Below are positions 27,086 through 36,156 of a DNA stretch of 56,739 bases, piece by piece. This DNA is from Nitrososphaeria archaeon (GTDB lineage: Archaea; Thermoproteota; Nitrososphaeria; Nitrososphaerales; JACAEJ01), in the NCBI GenBank assembly GCA_029775925.1, contig JARVKB010000010.1:1-56739 (forward strand). Reading direction: 5' to 3'. Under the pieces are notes generated by a model, which had not been told where the DNA came from, did no database searches, and saw only the letters and a list, made by a program, of their open reading frames with translations. The position numbers were made by a program, and so were the translations under genes. The stretch's first letter is position 1. Each line of letters starts with the position of its first letter.

Positions 27086-27520
27086 TTGGTGCAGATAGAT
27101 ACAAACACCACATTAGAAAGGTTTCGTAGATTCTTGATTAACAGTACGTGTAAATCTTTCATTCCTGAAAGCTATCTTAAAGATCCTGAAGTATTCCCTG
27201 AAAAAGAAGGTAATATGGGATCTATATATGTTGAAGCAATGGATAAAGTCACTCTTAAAAAGATTCGTGATATCACATTTGTAAATGCTAAAGGCATTCT
27301 TGGTATTATCTACGTATCAAAGAGTGGAAATACAAAGCTCAAGTGGAGGCAGATAAAAGGGCAGATAGGAAGAGTAACAGGTGAAGCTTCGGCTAATTCT
27401 CTAGTAAATTTAATATTATCTAAGGTATTAACCAAAGAACACGCTGAAAATATGATGAAATTTAAAGATTCAGATGGGCAAGCTAAAAAGTCTGTGATGG
27501 AAGAAAAAACAGAGTTATGA
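27086..27520 (+). CDS. Unknown 144-residue protein
   Basis: A soluble, lysine-rich protein not recognised. Segments include RFRRFLINSTCKSFIPESYL, EAMDKVTLKKIRDITFVNAK, and GRVTGEASANSLVNLILSKV. No transmembrane segment, cysteine cluster or nucleotide-binding motif is seen. The frame starts TTG-GTG (27086/27089) and ends in a charged tail. The nearest TATA-like element (ATATTTATATG, about 27028-27038) would give a leader of about 20-25 nt. It is divergent from the secreted protein. The 285 nt after it hold no gene I can identify. Confidence 0.55.
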   Translation: MVQIDTNTTLERFRRFLINSTCKSFIPESYLKDPEVFPEKEGNMGSIYVEAMDKVTLKKIRDITFVNAKGILGIIYVSKSGNTKLKWRQIKGQIGRVTGEASANSLVNLILSKVLTKEHAENMMKFKDSDGQAKKSVMEEKTEL

Positions 27521-27805
27521 TAAAGCGGGCTTAATTTTGTCCAATTCTGATAATAAAGTCCTATAAATATCAGGGACCGTATCGTTTTAATGAAATATTT
27601 TTTAATCATAACAATCTAATCTTACAAGTAGTTGCGGATTACCCAATTATGCCAGTTATTATGTATCTATTATTTTTAATGGGAAATATTTGTGCGTATG
27701 TACCTTAGAATAGAAATAACTAAAATGGTAAGCTTACTAAGAACCATTTAACCATACAGATGATGATTTAACAAATAATAGATCAAAGAAATCATAATGA
27801 AATGA

Positions 27806-27881
27806 CGGGCCCGGTGGGATTTGAACCCACGACCTCCAGCTCCGCAGGCTGACGCCCTAATCCATACTAGGCCACGGGCCC
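27806..27881 (-). tRNA. tRNA-Arg (GCG)
   Basis: On the minus strand, acceptor GGGCCCG/CGGGCCC with discriminator G, anticodon stem TCAGC/GCTGG (one U-G pair) enclosing loop CTGCGGA, anticodon GCG for arginine codons CGC and CGU, and T arm GTGGG/CCCAC. It is 76 nt, without intron, and no CCA is encoded. It lies 9 nt downstream of the lysS stop on the same strand. Confidence 0.95.
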
Positions 27882-27890
27882 CTATTTGAA

Positions 27891-29495
27891 TTATAATTGC
27901 TCTAATAAAAGCTTGGCAACATCTTCTCTTCCTATATCCATTATATATCTTCCTAGCCTTGGGCCTCTATCAGAACCTATTAAAATCTGATAAATCAATT
28001 TAAAAAAAACAGGAGGATCTAATTCATTTTTCCTTGCAACTTCAAATATCTTCTCTTGAATTTTCTCAGCATCCTCAGAAATTAATATAAGATCTGCTAG
28101 CTCTTTTACTGCTCTTTTCTCATTATCTTTTAAGATTAATTTTTTTCTCTCAATAATTTTAAAGTCATCTGCCCAATTGGATGCTAACTCAATTCTTTGA
28201 ATTAATTCTTGACTAATCTCTTTCACTATGTTATAATTATGGAGCTTATTCAAAATATAGTCTAATCGATTCTTTTTTGGAGCTACAGATGCGAGTTGGA
28301 CTAACATCCTATAAGGGATATGAATGCTTGGCTTATCTTTTGTTTTTAAAAGATTAACATATTCATAAAGCCCCTTTAACTTCATTAACTTTAATGGATT
28401 ATCCACTTTTATTTTACCAAAATAAATATCTTCGAGGAGATCGTACTCATCCATATAAGATGGTATATCATCTATAGAAATGTTACGTGAACCAGCGACC
28501 CTTTTGAACATGAGCAGGAGAAGAGATTGAGGCGAACCATACCTCAACCATGTTTGAGGAGTGAAAACATTGCCTAGGGATTTAGATATCTTCTTCCCAG
28601 ATTTGTCCAAGAACATTTCATACTTTACATGGTATGGATGAGGAAAATTCAATATGTTATCAGAGACCCAATCATTCACCTTGACTGAATCAGCTATATC
28701 TTTACCGTAAGCTTCAAACCTTATATCAAGGGCAGACCATCTTGCTGCGAATTCGACTTTCCAACTTAGTTTCCCTTGACCTTTTATTACTGATACTTCT
28801 CCTTCATAATTACATCCATCAATCCATACGCCTCCTATCTCGGCTCCTTTGCACTTATACCTGACTTTTCTCTCCTCCTTTAAGTACTCGTAAGATTCTG
28901 CAACATATATTCTATTGCATCTCTCACATAAAGGAAAGTATGGTAACGCTTTCTCAAACTTTTTTTGACCTAGCATTTCAGCTATCTTTCTTCCTATAAT
29001 ATCAGCTCTTTCTAGAATTGTCGTTATTTGTTTATTCAATAAACCTCTTTTATAGGCATCTGTTCCAGATTGAAATTTATATTCAATATTACACTTATCT
29101 AAAGCGTCTTTAAGCAAAGAGCTCATGTGTTCTCCATACGAATTATGACATTTGAAGGGATCTTGTATCATAGAGACAGGCATGCCTATAAATTTTGAAA
29201 GCTCGTTAGGTAATCCTACTGGAACCTTTCTTAACCCATCCATATCATCAGAGAAGGCTATTAATTCAGATCTATAGCCCATGCTTTCTAATCCTAGTTT
29301 TACACCATAAGCTCTTATCGCATCTGATAGACTTCCTATATGTGGTATGCCAGAAGCTCCTATCCCACTCTCAACACGAAGAATTTCTTTATTTCTCTTG
29401 AGCCTATCCTCTCTCTCGATGATTCTTTTAGCTACTTTGTCTATCCATGTTCCTCTCCCTATTATTTCCTCTAGCTCTTTATTCATATTTGGCAC
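27891..29495 (-). CDS. lysS: Class I lysyl-tRNA synthetase
   Basis: Charges tRNA-Lys; the class I form is typical of archaea and some bacteria. The HIGH-like motif is SGIPHIGSLSDAIRAYG near residue 50 and the KMSKS-like motif is SGKKISKSLGNVF near residue 300. Four cysteines in LCERCNRIYVAESYEYLK and the region around CKGAEIGGVWIDGC suggest a zinc site. 534 residues is complete. The frame starts with GTG at 29495 or ATG at 29486. It is convergent with nothing: downstream on the same strand is tRNA-Arg, upstream is CDC48. Confidence 0.95.
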   Translation of the reverse strand: MPNMNKELEEIIGRGTWIDKVAKRIIEREDRLKRNKEILRVESGIGASGIPHIGSLSDAIRAYGVKLGLESMGYRSELIAFSDDMDGLRKVPVGLPNELSKFIGMPVSMIQDPFKCHNSYGEHMSSLLKDALDKCNIEYKFQSGTDAYKRGLLNKQITTILERADIIGRKIAEMLGQKKFEKALPYFPLCERCNRIYVAESYEYLKEERKVRYKCKGAEIGGVWIDGCNYEGEVSVIKGQGKLSWKVEFAARWSALDIRFEAYGKDIADSVKVNDWVSDNILNFPHPYHVKYEMFLDKSGKKISKSLGNVFTPQTWLRYGSPQSLLLLMFKRVAGSRNISIDDIPSYMDEYDLLEDIYFGKIKVDNPLKLMKLKGLYEYVNLLKTKDKPSIHIPYRMLVQLASVAPKKNRLDYILNKLHNYNIVKEISQELIQRIELASNWADDFKIIERKKLILKDNEKRAVKELADLILISEDAEKIQEKIFEVARKNELDPPVFFKLIYQILIGSDRGPRLGRYIMDIGREDVAKLLLEQL

Positions 29496-29533
29496 TTTAA
29501 GTTATGTTGACTTTATGAAAAAGGCTTAAAAAT

Positions 29534-31699
29534 TTACCTATAATAGGGTACAGCAGCTTTCTCCATCGTCTTGCCTTCTCTTGAACTTCTTACTTTCTTT
29601 ATCGCTTCATCAACATGCTTGGATGTTATTATTGCCTCATTCACATGCTTCTTTGCCTCTTCAGGATCGGGATATTTACTTATAAATTCTTGAATGGATA
29701 ACGAAGTGGCCGTGTTAATTATGGCTGCTAAATCTGCACCACTAAAACCTTCTGTTATTTCAGCAATTCTTTCTAAATCGATATTTACGAGAGGTCTCCC
29801 TTTTGCATGTATTTCCAATATGGCCTTTCTTGCAGCTTTATCAGGTAAGGGTACGTAAATGAGCTTATCAAACCTGCCTGCCCTTAGCAATGCCGGATCT
29901 ACCATATCTATTCTATTAGTGGCTGCTAGGACTACAACTCCTGTAAGTGCTTGGATACCATCCAACTCTGTCAATAATTGACTCACTACCCTTTCTGTTA
30001 CCATACTATCTCCTCCCATACCTCTTACAGGTGCAAGAGAATCTATCTCATCAAAGAATATTATACAAGGAGCAGCTTGTCTTGCTCTTCTAAATACTTC
30101 TCTTACTCCTCTTTCTGATTCTCCTACCCATTTTGAAAGTAATTCTGGCCCTCTTATGCTTATGAAATTAGCCTCACTTTCAGTAGCTACTGCCTTTGCC
30201 AGTAATGTTTTACCTGTACCAGGAGGTCCATAAAGTAGGATTCCTTTTGGCATACTGTAACCCATCTGTTTGTATAGTTCAGGATACTTCAGAGGCCACT
30301 CTACAGCTTCTTGAAGCTCCTTTTTAACTTGTTCTAAACCACCTATATCATCCCACTTTACATCCGGCGTTTCAATATAAACTTCTCTCATGGCTGATGG
30401 CATGATATCTTTTAACGCATTTTCAAAATCCTCTGCAGTAACTTGTAGTTTATTCAAAACCTCGGGCGGTAGTTTTTCCTCTTCTAGCTTTAACTCAGGT
30501 AAAACTCTTCTTAAGGCCTTCATAGCAGCTTCTTTGCATAAATATTCAAGATCTGCTCCAACAAATCCATGAGTCATAGACGCCAGCTTCTCAAGATTAA
30601 CGTCACTAGCTAATGGCATGTTTCTCGTATGTATCTGTAATATCTCGAGTCTTCCTTTTTTATCAGGAACCTTTATCTCTATTTCTCTATCAAACCTGCC
30701 AGGTCTTCTTAAAGCTGGGTCTAACGCATTAGGTCTGTTGGTAGCTGCAATTACAATGACTTTTCCTCTTGCTTCTAATCCATCCATTAAAGATAGCAGT
30801 TGGCTTACTACTCTTCTCTCAACCTCTCCTGTAACTTCCTCTCTTTTGGGAGCTATTGAATCTATCTCGTCTATAAATACGATGCTAGGCGCTTTCTCCT
30901 TAGCCTCTTTGAATATCTCCCTAAGCCTTGCTTCAGACTCTCCATAGAATTTGCTCATAATTTCAGGACCACTTATACTTATAAAATGGGCATTACTTTC
31001 AGTAGCTACTGCCTTTGCCAGTAATGTTTTACCTGTACCAGGAGGTCCATAAAGTAATACTCCCTTAGGTGCTTCAACACCGAGCTTCTCAAATACTTCG
31101 GGATGTCTTAAAGGAAGTTCTATCATCTCTCTTACTTTCTGAATCTCGTCTTTTAATCCACCTATATCTTCATAAGTAACCTGTGGTACTCCTCTAAGTA
31201 TTTCTCCTTTCTCTGATATGACAAAGATCGTCCTTTGAGTTATAATTACAGCATCAGTCATGGGACTGACCCCAACAACTTGGAAAGTCAATCTCCCACC
31301 AAAATAGGGTATCATAACATTATCTCCTTTTGTTACAGGTACTCCTTCAAGGGCATCTGCTAAGTATCTTTCATCTATAGGAGGTATCGCTTCTAATGGT
31401 GCTACTATGATCTTCTCTGCAGGTAGCGCCCTCATCTTTCTCAAAATGACAGTATCTCCTATAGCAACCCCTGAATTATTTCTTATCAAACCGTCTATTC
31501 TTATTATTCCCTTACCTTCGTCCGAAGGATACAATGGAAGACATTTGGCCACTGTTCTTCTTTTTCCTCTAATCTCTAATATATCTCCTGTAGAAACACC
31601 AAGAGCATCCATCGTATCATAATCTATTCTTGCAACTCCTCTACCAACATCTTTTGTGTAGGCCTCTAAAACCTTTACAGAGACGTACTGTTGACTCAT
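29534..31699 (-). CDS. cdc48: CDC48/VCP-type AAA+ ATPase
   Basis: A hexameric unfoldase that extracts and threads proteins. The 721 residues comprise the N domain (about 1-185, with double-psi barrel), D1 with [18 protein letters not shown], Walker [16 protein letters not shown] and second region of homology [14 protein letters not shown], and D2 with the same P-loop, [16 protein letters not shown] and [14 protein letters not shown]. The C-terminal YR resembles the HbYX-like tail used to dock on proteasomes. It follows hsp20 by 9 nt, forming a heat-shock operon. A 62-nt stretch covering the P-loop is identical between D1 (30995-31056) and D2 (30176-30237). Confidence 0.97.
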   Translation of the reverse strand: MSQQYVSVKVLEAYTKDVGRGVARIDYDTMDALGVSTGDILEIRGKRRTVAKCLPLYPSDEGKGIIRIDGLIRNNSGVAIGDTVILRKMRALPAEKIIVAPLEAIPPIDERYLADALEGVPVTKGDNVMIPYFGGRLTFQVVGVSPMTDAVIITQRTIFVISEKGEILRGVPQVTYEDIGGLKDEIQKVREMIELPLRHPEVFEKLGVEAPKGVLLYGPPGTGKTLLAKAVATESNAHFISISGPEIMSKFYGESEARLREIFKEAKEKAPSIVFIDEIDSIAPKREEVTGEVERRVVSQLLSLMDGLEARGKVIVIAATNRPNALDPALRRPGRFDREIEIKVPDKKGRLEILQIHTRNMPLASDVNLEKLASMTHGFVGADLEYLCKEAAMKALRRVLPELKLEEEKLPPEVLNKLQVTAEDFENALKDIMPSAMREVYIETPDVKWDDIGGLEQVKKELQEAVEWPLKYPELYKQMGYSMPKGILLYGPPGTGKTLLAKAVATESEANFISIRGPELLSKWVGESERGVREVFRRARQAAPCIIFFDEIDSLAPVRGMGGDSMVTERVVSQLLTELDGIQALTGVVVLAATNRIDMVDPALLRAGRFDKLIYVPLPDKAARKAILEIHAKGRPLVNIDLERIAEITEGFSGADLAAIINTATSLSIQEFISKYPDPEEAKKHVNEAIITSKHVDEAIKKVRSSREGKTMEKAAVPYYR

Positions 31700-31708
31700 C
31701 TTGTACCC

Positions 31709-32215
31709 TTACTCCAATTTAATCTTAGTATACTTTTTATTAGCTTTATCCTTTATCTTAAATGTTACTTCTAGTACTCCGTTATGATAAAATGCAGATG
31801 AGCTCTCAGGATCCACTAAAACTTTAAACTTGATCTTTGCTTTGTACTTCCTATCCTCATGAACGGCTGATAGCGTCAATTCGTCTTCTGTAGCGTTTAA
31901 GTCTATGTCTTCTTTGTCTACGCCAGGAAGCTCTATTATGAGTTTTAACTCACCTTTACTTTCGTCTACAAATTGATCGTAAAAAGGCTCTCTAAAACCT
32001 TCTTCTAAGAACTTTCTATCTCCAAAAAGCCTCAAAACAGGCTTTCCATCTGGTTCTATCTTCATCGAAAATCCATAGATAATAGGTTTGGAAAACAACT
32101 TTGCACCGGGTTCAAATATATTCTTTAAAGTGTTCTCGATTTCTCTTTCCATGTTATCTATTAATCTATCGATCTCATCAAGAATTTCCCTAAACCTTCT
32201 TCTTCCCTCCCACAT
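31709..32215 (-). CDS. hsp20: Small heat shock protein, Hsp20 family
   Basis: A holdase chaperone of 168 residues. The N-terminal helical part (MWEGRRRFREILDEIDRLID) precedes the alpha-crystallin domain: GELKLIIELPGVDKEDIDLN, TEDELTLSAVHEDRKYKAKI and HNGVLEVTFKIKD, matching the family's ELPG and GVL signatures. The C-terminal IxI anchoring motif is IKL-like. I start at ATG 32215; the frame extends to TTG 32239 but that would run into a palindrome that looks like an operator. The promoter shared with the divergent regulator places transcription start about 12 nt before the ATG. Confidence 0.92.
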   Translation of the reverse strand: MWEGRRRFREILDEIDRLIDNMEREIENTLKNIFEPGAKLFSKPIIYGFSMKIEPDGKPVLRLFGDRKFLEEGFREPFYDQFVDESKGELKLIIELPGVDKEDIDLNATEDELTLSAVHEDRKYKAKIKFKVLVDPESSSAFYHNGVLEVTFKIKDKANKKYTKIKLE

Positions 32216-32222
32216 TTTTATC

Positions 32223-32242
32223 CTATGGTTATTAACCAATAG
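32223..32242. promoter_or_regulatory. Palindromic operator candidate between hsp20 and its regulator
   Basis: CTATGGTTATTAACCAATAG is an imperfect palindrome with the core TGGTTA-T-TAACCA. It covers the predicted transcription start of hsp20, immediately downstream of a TATA box (TTATAA at about 32249-32254) that can serve both directions. For the divergent regulator the same TATA lies 25 nt before the ATG at 32277. This geometry fits a repressor that blocks hsp20 and cdc48 and possibly itself, as known for Phr in Pyrococcus and HSR1 in Archaeoglobus. Binding is inferred. Confidence 0.6.
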
Positions 32243-32276
32243 TTAAACTTATAAATCTTTCCTTTCAATTATAATT

Positions 32277-32906
32277 ATGATAATCATGGGGGGATGCGAA
32301 AAATTTCTTGAAATATTGAATTCTATGACAAGAATCCGTCTTATTGAGCTATTGATGCGAAGACCGAGATGCTTATCTGAGCTATCAGATTTATTAGGGA
32401 TTAGTCCTCAAGCTGTAATAAAACACCTTAAAATCCTTGAAAAGAATAATTTCATCGATTCCATAATTCTTGAGAAGAGTATAGGATTAGTTAGAAAGAT
32501 ATACCGTTTGAAAATTCCTATTCATATATATATTGGTAGATGCGAGGATATCGATTATATATGTGCATTTAAAGGGGAAGAATATATCAAGACCGAGCTT
32601 GAGATCCCTAAAGATGGACTTTACGATATCCTTCAAAGGATAGAGGATGAAAAATTCGATCTTATAAGAAGGCTTAAATCTTTAAGGGATCAAGAAATGA
32701 GAATAATGAAAGAGATTTTCAGCTTAGAAAACCTTGAGAAGTGTATGGTCAAAAAAGCAGACTACACGACTTTTGAAGAGATTTTATTATACGTCGCTTT
32801 ATCGCCAGGATTTGGGAAAGAGTTAGAGAATTTCTCGAAATATTTTAGGATAAGTTTAGATGAAACTAAAGAGGTAATAAAGAATATTGAAAGAAAAGTT
32901 AAGTAA
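32277..32906 (+). CDS. ArsR-type winged-helix regulator, probable heat-shock repressor
   Basis: The N-terminal 75 residues form a winged helix: SMTRIRLIELLMRRPRCLSE, LLGISPQAVIKHLKILEKNN, and a wing with IGLVRKIYRLKI. The rest (about residues 80-209) is a helical, charged region including DEKFDLIRRLKSLRDQEMRI, suited to dimerisation. Divergent placement next to hsp20-cdc48 parallels HSR1 of Archaeoglobus fulgidus and Phr of Pyrococcus, which repress the same two genes. That role is inferred from context and fold. The ATG at 32277 lies 25 nt from a TATA box, consistent with a leaderless mRNA; an ATG three codons on is also in frame. Confidence 0.85.
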   Translation: MIIMGGCEKFLEILNSMTRIRLIELLMRRPRCLSELSDLLGISPQAVIKHLKILEKNNFIDSIILEKSIGLVRKIYRLKIPIHIYIGRCEDIDYICAFKGEEYIKTELEIPKDGLYDILQRIEDEKFDLIRRLKSLRDQEMRIMKEIFSLENLEKCMVKKADYTTFEEILLYVALSPGFGKELENFSKYFRISLDETKEVIKNIERKVK

Positions 32907-32988
32907 TTTTTTTGAATCATAAAACAATCCAAAAAATTGGATAAATAGATGGGTTTAAATTTTTAATCATTATTGGGCTGATCCTGTC

Positions 32989-33948
32989 TTGTGCAATATA
33001 GGGGTTTTTATTGGGGAAGCTTTCAAAAAGTATTCATTTCCTGACCGTCCTTTAGGTGGTGAACGAATCGAAGCTTTCTGGAAAATCCTTAAGAAGGAAA
33101 GAATGGTTGAAGAAAAGGATATTAAAATAATCGCGCCAGTAATGGCAACTGATAATCTTCTTCTTTTATTTCATAAAAAAGAATTTTTAGATTTTGTAAA
33201 GGATGCTTCAAAATTAGGCTTTATTTATCTCAATCCTATTTTATGCTTTGGAGGAGATACTCCTGCATTTAAAGGCATTTTTGAAGCTGCTTGCTATGTT
33301 GTAGGTTCTACTCTACTTGGCTTGGATATGATTATGAAGAAAGAATTCAATCATATATTCAATCCTATTGGAGGAATGCATCATGCAAGAAGAGATAGAG
33401 CTGCAGGATTCTGTGTATTTAATGATATTGCAATAGCAATAATTCATGCTAAAAAGACTTATCATGTAAAAAGAATACTTTATGTTGATATAGATGCTCA
33501 TCATGGAGATGGTGTTTTCTATGAATTTTATGATGATCCTATGGTATTTATAGCTGATATACATGAAGATGGTAGGTATTTGTATCCAGGAACTGGTTTC
33601 AGTAATGAAACTGGTTCTGGAGAAGCAGTAGGAACAAAGCTGAATTTACCATTAGCTCCAGGATCAGGGGATGAAGAATTTAAGGAAGCCTTTAAAAAGG
33701 TTGAAGAATTTGCTTACCAAATAAAGCCAGAACTGATAATATTCCAATGTGGTGCAGATGGATTGAAAAATGATCCGCTTACACATCTAAACTATACAGA
33801 GGAAGCTCATAGATATGCAACAAAAAGGCTCCATAGAATATCACATGAATTATGTGATGGGAGAATAATGGCTCTAGGTGGAGGAGGATATAATCCTGAT
33901 AATGTAGCTAAAGCATGGATGGAAGTATTGAAGGGTCTTTTAGATTAG
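32989..33948 (+). CDS. Histone deacetylase-family amidohydrolase
   Basis: A zinc amidohydrolase of the HDAC/AcuC/acetylpolyamine amidohydrolase superfamily. Key motifs are NPIGGMHHARRDRAAGFCVF (tandem active-site histidines), VDIDAHHGDGVFYEF (zinc ligands D and H), QCGADGLKNDPLTHLNY (zinc ligand D), and GGGGYNPDNVAKAW. At 319 residues it is close to AcuC-type proteins. Substrate could be acetylated lysine in chromatin proteins such as Alba, acetyl-CoA synthetase, or acetylpolyamines; sequence alone does not decide. The start is TTG 32989 about 30 nt after a TTTAAAT element. The gene stands alone. Confidence 0.93.
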   Translation: MCNIGVFIGEAFKKYSFPDRPLGGERIEAFWKILKKERMVEEKDIKIIAPVMATDNLLLLFHKKEFLDFVKDASKLGFIYLNPILCFGGDTPAFKGIFEAACYVVGSTLLGLDMIMKKEFNHIFNPIGGMHHARRDRAAGFCVFNDIAIAIIHAKKTYHVKRILYVDIDAHHGDGVFYEFYDDPMVFIADIHEDGRYLYPGTGFSNETGSGEAVGTKLNLPLAPGSGDEEFKEAFKKVEEFAYQIKPELIIFQCGADGLKNDPLTHLNYTEEAHRYATKRLHRISHELCDGRIMALGGGGYNPDNVAKAWMEVLKGLLD

Positions 33949-33992
33949 TGATATTAATGAATGGTAAGTAAAGCAGCCATTTGCCCTAATAT

Positions 33993-34472
33993 CTAAATAA
34001 GCGTTATCCTTATCAGATCGCCAACAATATTCGTAGAAATTATAACTACAAATGCTATGATTAAATGTTCCATAATTGCTTTCCACGGTTTTATTTTTTG
34101 TTCTTTTGCAATGTAAAAACTAAAGATTCCCAAAAGAGATATCCCCCAAAAAATACTTACAATAACTGCTATCATAAGTGGGAATAAAAGAATAGGAAAA
34201 ACAAAAGTGATAGCAAAAACAAACTTAAAAAGAAAGGTTGATACCGTTGACTCCCATATTTCCTTTGGGGTATGCTTAATCTCTGATTCTTCAGAAATGT
34301 GGATACCTAATGCATCTGAAAAGGCATCTGCTATAGCTATTGTCAGTATCCCGCCAATGACGGCAAGTTCTGATCGGGTGCCCGAATTTAGACCTACTAT
34401 TAAACCTAATGTTGTGATTATTCCGGAAGTTAAACCAAAGCTAAACCCTGTTTTTATTGAATGTCTCATCAT
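33993..34472 (-). CDS. VIT1/CCC1-like membrane protein
   Basis: A 159-residue membrane protein of the VIT family, which includes iron and manganese vacuolar transporters. The N-terminal GFSFGLTSGIITTLGLIVGL and AVIGGILTIAIADAFSDALG with HISEESE match the family's first two helices and the acidic segment. Two or three further helices follow (SFLFKFVFAITFVFPILLF-like text, then FWGISLLGIFSFY and HLIIAFVVIISTNIVGDLI). It lacks the long acidic metal-binding loop of full-length VIT1 and is shorter than the usual 200-250 residues, so transport activity is uncertain. Convergent with the HDAC-family gene. Confidence 0.8.
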   Translation of the reverse strand: MMRHSIKTGFSFGLTSGIITTLGLIVGLNSGTRSELAVIGGILTIAIADAFSDALGIHISEESEIKHTPKEIWESTVSTFLFKFVFAITFVFPILLFPLMIAVIVSIFWGISLLGIFSFYIAKEQKIKPWKAIMEHLIIAFVVIISTNIVGDLIRITLI

Positions 34473-34858
34473 ATATTATTCCTCCGATCGTTTTGTTACA
34501 ATCTTAGATCGAGCCAATATATTGATTTTATGGTGCAGAATCTAATGAAGACCTCGATCTACTAAAAGCTTTGATCAAACTACCCCTCATCGGTCTTTCG
34601 TCTTCCTTAGCAAAGCCACCTCATAAAGACATGCATGTCTTTATAAAAAAGATCATTGAATCGAATTTTACTTCTTTTTTACGAAGAAAATTTTCAACAT
34701 TGTATTTTGTAATCTTTCTATTGCCAACATCTTAAGAATAGTATTTCGGACCGTAATTAAAGAAGAATTAAACTTGTATTATTTCTTAACATTTTTATGA
34801 AGATGAATTATTTATGTGCTCAAATTATTAATATATCTATCTTTGATAATGTAAATCA
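34473..34858. other. Intergenic stretch with a 22-bp perfect palindrome and a possible gene remnant
   Basis: No intact gene. A start-less open frame runs 34526-34735 on the plus strand (69 codons), with protein-like text in its first two thirds (DLDLLKALIKLPLIGLSSSL, then AKPPHKDMHVFIKKIIESN). It has no ATG before residue 36. It looks like a worn gene fragment of unrecognised family. Within it, 34623-34644 is a perfect 22-bp palindrome (ATAAAGACATG and its complement). The final 120 nt are AT-rich and contain the promoter of the NreA gene. Confidence 0.5.
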
Positions 34859-36151
34859 TTGATTGAACATCATTGGATCCAGAATGAATTAATGAATGAT
34901 TTGTTATTACATAATATAAAATTAACCGGAGAGTTATCACAATTGTGCTTAATCTGTAAAGGAGGTAATATGTTATGTGGTAGGCTAATATGCCCTATAT
35001 TATTTAAAGCTAAACTCATGATAAAAAGCCCTTTTCTGATATTATCAGAAAGAGTTGAAGGTTCTACTCCACCAGGGACCTTTGTAGGAAGAATAAGCTA
35101 CCCTAAAGTTTGTATTGGTCCTGTACTCCCTCCATATCTTGGAAATACTGAGATACTGGATACCCCCGAGCTTTGGGCGGGTAGATCTATTAAAGAAATT
35201 ATAGAATATCGCCTTAGTTTGATTAGAGGTAAAACCACAATGCATATAGAAGACACATTAAAAGGTAACCGTTTGCTCGATTCAATTCAAGAATTATCTA
35301 TGAGTATATCCCCAGTAGATTCTGAGGCAGTTTTCAATAAAAGACCTGTGAGTATGTTATATTTAAGTGAAGAAACTCCACCTTTTGGTTTTTCATCACA
35401 ATTAAAATCCTTTAAAACTTCTAACATAAGTGTTGATAGAAGGATAGAAAAAGCTTACTATGATAAGGATTTGAAAGCTTCTGAAGCTATAGTTCAGCTT
35501 TATAAGCAAGGGGTCATTATTAGCAGAATTCAACGTGCCTTCAGCGTTGGCATGCTAGGAATTGGGAATAGAAGAAGATTAGTACCTACGAGATGGAGTA
35601 TTACGGCAGTTGATGATATAATCTCCTTTTGGTTGGTCGAAGAGATAAAGCAATATGATAGTTTAGATGATTATGAAGTATACATTTTTAGGAATTTAGA
35701 TAATTTATTCTTAGCAATATTTATGCCAGAAAAATGGTGCTTTGAGTGGATAGAGGCATGGTTCCCTGGAACTATGTGGAATTTTGGAGGAAAGAATCCA
35801 GCAATAATGGGTGATTATGAGAGCTATGTAGGAAGGACTAGTTATGCTAAAGTAGGTGGGTGCTATTATTCTGCAAGGTTGGCAGTCGCTGAGAAGCTAA
35901 AAAAGATGAAGAAGCAAGCAAAGGTCCTTGTTTTAAGGGAGATTTATCCAGGCTATATATTACCTATCGGTGTCTGGAATGTTAGGGAAAGTGTTAGAAA
36001 TGCATTGAAAAATAAGCCAAAAAGGTTCGATGATTTTCAATCTGCTTTGAATTTTGCATTTAAATTTCTTACAGTACCTTTTGATAGATGGATAGAAAAT
36101 AGTGTAATTTTAAAGGAAGCCTTTTTTCAAAGAAAGATTACAGATTTCTAA
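34859..36151 (+). CDS. nreA: DNA repair protein NreA
   Basis: An archaeal repair protein implicated in mitomycin C resistance that works with PCNA. The N-terminal cysteine cluster CLICKGGNMLCGRLICPI is the zinc-binding signature of COG1602, and STPPGTFVGRISYPKVCIGP with LGNTEILDTPELWAGRSIKE continue the family pattern. The C-terminus ends QRKITDF, which fits the PCNA-interacting box (Q-x-x-I-x-x-F) reported for Nre proteins. 430 residues, start TTG 34859. The radical SAM gene begins 5 nt after its stop, so the two are almost certainly one operon. Confidence 0.92.
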   Translation: MIEHHWIQNELMNDLLLHNIKLTGELSQLCLICKGGNMLCGRLICPILFKAKLMIKSPFLILSERVEGSTPPGTFVGRISYPKVCIGPVLPPYLGNTEILDTPELWAGRSIKEIIEYRLSLIRGKTTMHIEDTLKGNRLLDSIQELSMSISPVDSEAVFNKRPVSMLYLSEETPPFGFSSQLKSFKTSNISVDRRIEKAYYDKDLKASEAIVQLYKQGVIISRIQRAFSVGMLGIGNRRRLVPTRWSITAVDDIISFWLVEEIKQYDSLDDYEVYIFRNLDNLFLAIFMPEKWCFEWIEAWFPGTMWNFGGKNPAIMGDYESYVGRTSYAKVGGCYYSARLAVAEKLKKMKKQAKVLVLREIYPGYILPIGVWNVRESVRNALKNKPKRFDDFQSALNFAFKFLTVPFDRWIENSVILKEAFFQRKITDF

Positions 36152-36156
36152 TCAGG

